From Hypsibius dujardini (taxonomy: Eukaryota; Tardigrada; Eutardigrada; Parachela; Hypsibiidae), in the NCBI GenBank assembly GCA_001579985.1, contig LRSR01002217.1, positions 1 through 40,951 on the forward strand: a stretch of 40,951 nucleotides of DNA, given 5' to 3'. Below the pieces are notes generated by a model. That model saw nothing but the letters and a program-made list of their open reading frames with translations, had not been told where the DNA came from and did no database searches. The first letter of the stretch is position 1, and each line of letters begins with the position of its first letter. A program made the position numbers and the translations under genes. Positions 34,171 to 40,951 of this stretch are shown here, piece after piece.

Positions 34171-34200
34171 GAGCGCGGAATGTTCAGGCTGCACCACTAA

Positions 34201-34316
34201 CAAGGGGTTGGAACGAAATTACACACCCCGATATCCCTAGATTTTTCTCTTACAAATAGTGGACTAGATATGTAGATTATAGAAAAATATTTTATCTGCA
34301 ATTGAGCCCCGGACTT
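34201..34316 (+). repeat. Dispersed repeat, copy 1
   Basis: It begins CAAGGGGTTGGAACG and runs through ACACCCCGATATCCCTAG to AAAAATATTTTATCTGC. It aligns along its length with the copies at 36567-36722 and, inverted, 37671-37833. Confidence 0.7.
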
Positions 34317-34337
34317 GACAGAAAAAACTCCAAAGTG

Positions 34338-34916
34338 CTGCATCTTGCTATACCGTGCTACATCGTGCTACACCGTGCTACACCGTGCTACACCGTGCTA
34401 CACCGTGCTACCCAGGCTACACTGGCTACACTGGCTACACCGTGCTACACTGGCTACACCGTACTACACTGGCTACATTGTACTATACTGACTACACTGG
34501 CTACACCATGCTACAGTGGCTACACTGGTTACGCCGGCTACACTGGCTACATCGGCTACACCATGCTACACCAGCTACACTGGTTACACCGTGCTACACT
34601 GGCTACACTGGCTACACTGGCTACACTGGTTACACCATGCTACACTAGCTACACTGGCTACACCGGCTACACCTTGCTACACCATGCTACACTGGCTACA
34701 CCGTACTACACTGGCTACATCGTACTATACTGGCTACACTGGCTACACTGGCTACACTGGCTACACTGGCTACATCGGCTACACCATGCTACACCAGCTA
34801 CACTGGCTACACCGTGCTACACTGGCTACACTGGTTACACCATGCTACACTAGCTACACTGGCTACACCGGCTACACCATGCTACACTGGCTACACCGTG
34901 CTACACCGGCTACATT
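34338..34916 (-). repeat. Minisatellite array, same 9-bp unit in opposite orientation
   Basis: About 580 bp of TGGCTACAC/TGCTACACC units, the reverse complement of GTGTAGCCA. The plus strand is open in three frames because the unit has no stop, giving spurious frames of repeated GYT, ATL and LHW residues. It starts after six almost identical CACCGTGCTA-type units. Confidence 0.97.
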
Positions 34917-36566
34917 GTGATCTATCCGTTTAATTCCTTAACTAATTATTTTTAGCTGTACAAACGGTGACGCAGATGGAGAATTGTCAAGTGAGATTCC
35001 TTTATAGAAAATTATTTCGGAATATTCCACTTTTAGCTCTTCATTCCTATTCATCGCTATTTCATAGAAGTGCGAAAGAGACAAAACTCTGGAGTTTGTA
35101 AAGGAATCTAGGTGAAAAAATTGAAAAGTGTAGAGTAGCCTGTATTTACCTTTTAAGTTTCTAATTGTCGGTTCTGTCATCCCTTGGTCGCACCTCGCTC
35201 CACACTATTGCAGTAGCGTGCCCAATTCTTCTTAATTCTTTTACGAGCTGTAAAGTTCATCATAGAATGCCGTGGTGTTCACACCCACCGTCGCAGTTCA
35301 TTACTAATGTTTATTTGACGTGAGTTCCACCGTACAACGGTCTGTGTTTGATCGTCATTTCCGGGACTTGGTGACGAAGTTCAGTGATCAGCAGAAATAA
35401 TCTGCCGTTCAACGAAGGCAAAACGAAGGGACATGGGAGACTGGCGAAAAAATTATCGAGCTGTTCAATCTACGGCCTGGTTCCTTGTCATTCGCTTTGC
35501 AGTGCAAGCAGAAGTTTTCCAAAATGAGGAGGCCCTCAAACTGAATGGGGAACAGTGCTTCTGACCAGCGTAGTTTAGACCATCCAAGATAATACACAAT
35601 TAAGTAGCAAAGATCTGATAAAACCCTAAATACACCAGGTCATTTTATGCGCCCTTCAAAACTGCGAATGATACAAAGACGCTATCGAAAGTGAAGTAGT
35701 AATGGCTGAAATTTCAGGACTACGCTTATTCTTCTCTGTATATAGATCATACTATTGCAGCCGCATATTAAATTGTTTAAATTGACTAATATGCAGACAT
35801 ACACAATTTCGCCACAGGATGAAGTAAGAGACACTTCTCCTACAGCCGGTTGCTGCATTCAGCAAAAAATTCAGAAAATACATTGGTGTGGACAGTAGCT
35901 AGAACAAATGCCGACACTGTAGAGAACAACAATCAATCAATCAAACAAAGCTAAAACACTCCGCATGACGTCATACCGCACGGTTTAGCCCATCGACTTT
36001 ACTTTTTTTACCCTTTATAAAAATCATTTTCTCTGAACTTCAATCATTGAAATCACTTTTCAATTATTCGTTTTCATACAAGTTTCTCGTCTCTTATCTG
36101 TCTGCCACGACGCATATTGAAGAAAACGAATAACCGAAAGTCTAGAAAATATTTTGAGTCTTGCTGGCGAGTTCCTTCCACAGGGGCTTGTCTTGGGTCC
36201 TTCCAAGCAGTGCAGATTTAAGACTTTACACGGTCCCTTATTATTTGTGATTCGAAAAACTTGACAATTTTTTTCAAAGACAAAAATTGATGATTTTGGA
36301 TGATTTAAAGTTTTAAAATAAACATGGACGATAAACCAATCAACAAACCAACAATAGAACAGCGTTGCTCATAAGTCGGAGCTAGGTTACTTCATGACAG
36401 GGCAAGAGGGGCAAAAGCGCAAAGTGAGTTTTTCTCTGATTTTACCCATAATTCGGTCTTTTAAATACGCGGAACAAAGCTAGTGGCTGATCCTAAAGGA
36501 TCAAAAAACGCATTCAATGCTCACTTCTGATCTTCTTGCCTGTTCAACGAAATTAACAAGAGGTCG
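34917..36566. other. Gene-free interval
   Basis: No protein motif, splice-supported exon or inverted-repeat element was recognised. ACAATCAATCAATCAA near 35930 resembles a retroelement tail. Confidence 0.35.
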
Positions 36567-36722
36567 CAACGGGATATTGCACCCCGATTTCCCTGAATTT
36601 GTTTTTGCAATTAATGGACTTGATATGAAAATGTTAGAAAAATATTTCAGCGGCCCTTGAGGTCTGTATCGGCAGGAACAAAATCGAAAGCATCCAGATC
36701 TCCCTAACGGATTTACCATGCA
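36567..36722 (+). repeat. Dispersed repeat, copy 2
   Basis: It runs from CAACGGGATATTGCACCCCG through TTTCAGCGGCCCTTGAGGTC to TCCCTAACGGATTTACCAT. It is nearly identical to the reverse complement of 37671-37833. Confidence 0.85.
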
Positions 36723-37371
36723 ATTCAACGATTGATTGGTTGATTTACTCTAACGTAAAATTTTGTTTTATTTTTTTACACCCTTACCTGTGTTCAACAA
36801 ACGCACATTTTTTATCATAAATAGAACACCCCGACATATTATTTTAGAAATTATAATAAGAATAAAGAACACATTGACTAGCGGGTAAAATTTAAAAAAC
36901 CGGGATCGCAGACTGTTTCTGCCTAACACGGCGCACCAAATGCGACACGCTACGGCCAAATGTGGCGCCGTGGTGGACACAAACTCCTTTTCTGAAACCA
37001 TGTTGCAGCAACCGATTAGCCAAATCGGAATGGCCAAACAAAACTGAATACAAAACTGTTATTTTTTAAATTTTTGAGTGGATTAAATATAAACAAATAA
37101 TATTTAAACTCAAACAGAGAGATTAATTTTAATTGAATTTACTTGGGAACATATTGGGATTTGACTTCAAGGTTGGCTTGGGTTTTCTTTTCACAAATAC
37201 TTGTCCATATATATTATGATTTTACATTGGGTCTCGAGGTCGCTATCACATCCGCGGTTTCAAAAAAAAATGCCCGCACCACTTTGTGCTGTGGCCCGAG
37301 AGTTAATTGGTTGATCATCAGCAACGTTTCCAAAGTTTCACTTTTTTGATCCCATAAAAAAAGGAAAAATA
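36723..37371. other. Gene-free interval between repeat arms
   Basis: About 650 bp separate the outer left repeat arm from the inner left arm of the foldback, whereas on the right the two arms are separated by only about 20 bp. This fits an insertion into the left half of a once larger inverted element. No motif identifies the inserted DNA. Confidence 0.4.
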
Positions 37372-37651
37372 GTTTTTTGGAAAACGTTTGATTCCAAGAT
37401 TTTTGATATTTGTCCATTCCAAATTTAATTTGAAATTGATTGACATCAGCAGAATCTTTTTTGGATGGCAGGGAGCGGAGCTAAGGGTCATTTCTACTAC
37501 TTAATTACATAACTACATAACTACTTTGAAACTAGCCCTTAGCTCCGCCCCTTCGCATCCAAAAATGATTCTGCTCATGTCATTCGATTCCAAATTGAAT
37601 TTGAAATGGGCGAGTGTCAAAAATCTTGGAATCAAACGTTTTCCAAAAAAC
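37372..37651. mobile_element. Foldback (long inverted repeat) element
   Basis: The left arm 37372-37488 and right arm 37536-37651 are imperfect reverse complements of about 116 bp (for example GGAAAACGTTTGATTCCAAG, and GGAGCTAAGGG on the left against CCCTTAGCTCC on the right), separated by 47 bp. No coding sequence. The outer repeat at 37671-37833 abuts its right end. Confidence 0.88.
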
Positions 37652-37670
37652 CATGTTTTTACAGTGTTGG

Positions 37671-37833
37671 GATGTATGGTAAATTCGTCAGGGAGATCTG
37701 GAAGCTTTTCATTTTGTTCCTGCCAATACCAGACCTCGAGGGCCGCTGAAATCTTTTTCTAAAATTTTCATATTAAGTCCATTAACTGCAACAAAAAATC
37801 AGGAAAATCGGGGGGGGGGTGATATCCCGTTCC
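37671..37833 (-). repeat. Dispersed repeat, copy 3 (inverted)
   Basis: This is the inverted copy of 36567-36722. Its outer end, GATATCCCGTTCC, lies about 20 bp beyond the stop codon of the protease at 37853-40277, so the protease 3' UTR must be derived partly from this repeat. Confidence 0.85.
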
Positions 37834-37852
37834 GACCCCTTGTACGACTACT

Positions 37853-40277
37853 TCATCCAATTTGTTGTGCTTCCTCTCTTTGGATGCGGATCTGCTCAGC
37901 TTGACCGTCAATGACGCGATTGATGAAGGCGAGATGTTTAGGCACGTTGGTTAAGATGGAAGCCCCGTCGGGTGCGCCGCAACTGCAACCAACATTGGTT
38001 CGTATTTTAGATCGATTACTAAACTTCATATTTCATAGTACGCCACATGATTCGGTGTAGTCAATGAAATATATTTTAAGTGACTTACCCCTCACTTGAA
38101 GCGCTGACCACTCCAATGATACGATTCACTATTTTGCGTGTGCGAGAATCCCAACAATTCTGAAACACCGGACCACCGCTGTCGCCCTACAAAGCAGTGA
38201 CCGTTAACAGAGCTCGTATCATATATTTGACATTATGTATGTAATATCTGGTTTTTGAACTGATACAATACAGTTATGATAATAGCTTTATTTTTAGACG
38301 TCAATATCATCGAAAATCGTAATAAATTTGTCGATTACATATTTATTTCAGACAAAAAAATGCAATACTCATTTGTCAACTTTTTTTCATCATTTTTTAG
38401 GAAAACTCTGCTTTTTTTTATCAAAAGAAAAAATTCCTAACGACTCTGTTAAAGTAAAACAAAACAGTCTCCACGATCCTGCCTTGCAAATATCGGTGAT
38501 GGTGCTGTTGATGCAAAACATGTTTGCCGACACGGAAAACGTTCCGCCGGAGTAATAGGATTGACAGTCTTCCAATGGCAGTATATCAACTGGTGCTTGC
38601 ATAAGCTGCCTGGGAAGAGTGGCCGGATCTCGTTCGGGGTCGTCTTCCTTCTTGACATACCGCGTTGTGTAGCCCCAACCGGCAGCCATTGCGGCTGTGT
38701 TCGGTCCGATGACGAAGGGCTCTGACGGCAGAGCTATCACGCCTTGCCGGTCATTGAGTAGAATCGCGCGGGCTAAGCGCAAAACCGCAATATCGTTTTG
38801 CAGGAACCTCGGGTCCAAACTGTTGGTGACGTGATAATCCTCGTGAATCACAGTGTAATCCACCCGTGCCGGTTCGGTGCTGTCGTGGAGGGTGTTTCGG
38901 CTCTGTTTCACTGCGATAAGGGACTCATTTATCTGCCTACCAAATCTGTGAAGATGATAAGGGAAGTCAAATTATCAAGAGTGTCTTACGGTTTCTAGAT
39001 CAAGTTTACATGAGAATATAAGTGCTATAAAATCACATTGAAAATATAATTTTAAATCGATTGGAATTAATCGCGAATGACAGAAAGTCATATTACGTCG
39101 AAGAACTAATTTAATAACAAGGATAGATTTTTAATTATATTTTGGGCTTAATTTACAAGTCGCTATTAATTATTTTACGAAGGGGGAGGTGGTTAATCTT
39201 TTGACAACTGGTTGCAATAAATATAAAATTTGTGATTGTGGAAATTCAAATCGACTGTCTTCATAGGGAAGGTATTGGACAGAATTAAAATGGAAAAAAC
39301 GAATTGTATAGTCCCTCGACTTTCAAACCAATATTTTAAAAAAAAATGGCAGTGTTTTTGTTGTTTTTGTTTTTCAATATGTTGTTTCCTAAAGCACGTA
39401 GATGAATTTAGTTCTGAAGCAAACATGAACGCAGAAAATAATATTACTGCGAACACAACCTATTTTAACTCCACCGACTAAATTTCAGTTTTGTCAGGTG
39501 AAAACACTTATCGTTAAAACAAATTGTGCCGATACAAGGACGAACTGCAATCTCTTTATTATAATTTTAAATCGCGTGTGCAAGATGTAAACTGAATTAT
39601 GTGTTCCAATTTGACTTGGTGAAATCTAATTTATGCGAGTTTTTGTTCTTTTTGAAATTTTCACAATCGTTTCCGAAAAGAAAAGAAAAAAATAATTTTA
39701 CAGCTACAATTAGGTTTCTTTACTTCACTGGCTATTGGGATCAAAAGAAAGGGGAATATATTTTGCAAGACTGTCCACATTGTACTTAATTGCGTGAACA
39801 TACTCGTTAAACATGCAATGAGCCGCTGTCAAGATTAATTGGTTCGTCAAGAGCGATCCCGTGCAAAAATGCTGCAAACTTCCATCTTTCGTTGGGTATT
39901 GCAAGCTCACTATCCACTTGAGATTGCCGATGTACCTACCACCTAAACTCCAAAGACACAAATAAAACAACCCATGATTTAGCTTGAGACGGTAATAGTT
40001 GTTCTTTGAATATCTTCCAAATTTCTAGGATTGCTCACCTAAAATTTGTAGCACTGGCGGAGGATTGCATTCTGAAAGCACACAAAAATCAAATTTACCT
40101 AAATCTGCACAATTTACTTTAGAACTTGCAATGGGCGAATAAATTATGCTTAATAATTCGGCAACGCCAAAATAATAAATGCTAAGGTTCCACTACTTTT
40201 CATTTCTTACCAGCGAGGATAATACCAAGGCCTCCTGGGACCATCCAACCACATATTAGAAAAGTTATATAAACCAT
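37853..40277 (-). CDS. Complete secreted trypsin-like S1 serine protease
   Basis: Six exons, 40277-40211, 40071-40039, 39942-39804, 38945-38483, 38186-38089 and 37982-37853, join in matching phases to give 309 residues. The signal peptide is MVYITFLICGWMVPGGLGIILA. The pro-segment is short (ECNPPPVLQ) and the mature start is ILGGRYIGNLKW. The triad is complete: His75 in LTAAHC, Asp131 in QNDIAVL, Ser237 in GDSGGP. Asp231 at the specificity position (TDICKGDSGG) predicts cleavage after Lys/Arg. A Cys (EGCGAPDG) and a C-terminal helix with a charged tail (INRVIDGQAEQ) close the domain. The intron between 38483 and 38186 starts with GC rather than GT. The layout matches the two-domain protease at 13988-17800, its closest relative in the window. 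There is no basic residue before the mature Ile. Confidence 0.93.
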
Positions 40278-40590
40278 GCACGTACGATGACAAGATTGAA
40301 AATCGTAACACGCCATAGGGTGAGGGAAAATTGTTCTGTTATTTTTGCACGAATTGGTGTAAACAAGAGCTGTTCGAAAAGTCCCGGCAAAGTGTAGTTT
40401 TCAACGATGGGTGAGTGTAAACATTTGTGGCCGGTTGTAGCGGACTGTTTTATTGCCGATTCCCGATACGATTACGATGCGCAATGACGTGTCACGAACA
40501 TTTGCAATTTAATTTTCCCTTCCTGTAAACGAATCGGTATCTGCTCGAAGCTCGGCTGCAGCAACAGAGGTCATGCATAAAACGCTCATG

Positions 40591-40653
40591 CAGTGACGGA
40601 TTGAGGTTAGCTTCGTGATCATGGCGAACTTTCAACTTACTGGGGTGCCTAAG
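40591..40653 (+). mobile_element. Truncated left end of the 200-bp hAT-like MITE
   Basis: CAGTGACGGATTGAGGTTAG matches the left terminus of the copy beginning at 40654 (CAGTGGCGGACTGAGGTCAT), directly upstream and in the same orientation. Only the end is present. Confidence 0.6.
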
Positions 40654-40851
40654 CAGTGGCGGACTGAGGTCATCCCGGAGGGAATGGCCAACTTGCTGGA
40701 GGGGGTGGCGAAAAAACATTCCCCCCCCCCCGCTAAACCAGGCGGGGGGAGGGGCAAGCTGTAACATGTAAAAAGCTAGATTTTCTTGCTCCCCCTTGTC
40801 ATTTTGTAGGGGGACAACAGCCCGGTAAACCCAACGGTCAATCCGCCACTG
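40654..40851. mobile_element. 198-bp hAT-like MITE with poly-C/poly-G core
   Basis: The ends are CAGTGGCGGACTGAGG and, read inward from the right, CAGTGGCGGATTGACC. Near-matching flanks GTGCCTAA and TTGCTTAA (6 of 8) suggest an old 8-bp duplication. The core contains a C-run and a G-run around GCTAAACCAGGC. Same family as 11278-11480. Confidence 0.8.
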
Positions 40852-40951
40852 TTGCTTAACACTGTTTTGCCCACTCTTTGACACGTAGGAGGCTTAACGT
40901 TGAGAAAGTCGAAAGCGAGAGAGGTGAACCCAAGTCGGAAGGCGTCCGTTG

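Noticed and set aside
34302-34920. Three overlapping plus-strand frames of up to 183 codons
   Set aside because: Same minisatellite unit in opposite orientation; open in all frames and without codon structure.
36501-37762. Similar Cys/Ser-rich frames at 36501-36728 and 37526-37762
   Set aside because: Their likeness comes from the inverted nucleotide repeat, and neither has a start context or splice support.
1-40951. CRISPR arrays, bacterial operons, rRNA genes
   Set aside because: None seen; the spliced genes and transposon content point to an animal nuclear genome. I could not reliably scan for tRNA genes by eye.

Overview
The window looks like nuclear DNA of an invertebrate animal. The genes are split by short spliceosomal introns with GT-AG ends. 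Several encode secreted trypsin-family (S1) serine proteases, and the intergenic DNA is full of mariner, hAT-like MITE and R2-like non-LTR retrotransposon relics. One N is present at about 14844. Nothing in the sequence fixes the phylum; arthropod or tardigrade would both fit. All exon structures below were assembled by eye from splice sites, codon phase and family motifs, without any transcript.

Layout. (1) 1-9.0 kb: a serine protease homologue with no catalytic His (minus strand, running off the left edge), a mariner relic, a small secreted Cys-motif protein (SpA, minus), then, head-to-head with SpA, a second protease (plus) that is a paralogue of the first and carries a one-base frameshift in an A7 run. 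(2) 10.4-13.9 kb: decayed protease fragments (plus) and SpB, a paralogue of SpA with the same three-exon structure. (3) 14.0-17.8 kb: a two-domain protease (minus), with an intact S1 domain fused through a Thr-rich linker to a dead S1 domain. (4) 18.8-20.6 kb: an unrecognised secreted protein (minus). (5) 22.2-34.9 kb: a 2-kb minisatellite built on a 9-bp unit, a mariner C-terminal relic, a broken R2-like retrotransposon lying between 26-bp inverted repeats, MITEs, a 73-bp tandem repeat, and a second minisatellite of the same unit in opposite orientation. (6) 36.5-37.8 kb: dispersed inverted repeats and a foldback element. (7) 37.9-40.3 kb: a complete secreted trypsin-like protease (minus), followed by hAT-like MITEs at the right edge.

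Taken together, this is an S1 protease/pseudoprotease cluster in birth-and-death evolution. All intact members have a signal peptide and a separate pro-exon, and in the three readable cases there is no Arg/Lys before the mature N-terminus. Interspersed is a family of small secreted proteins with Cys triplets at both ends and a strongly basic middle. That family (SpA/SpB) and its placement in the cluster are the best candidates for something undescribed. A functional link between SpA/SpB and the proteases is inferred from position only.
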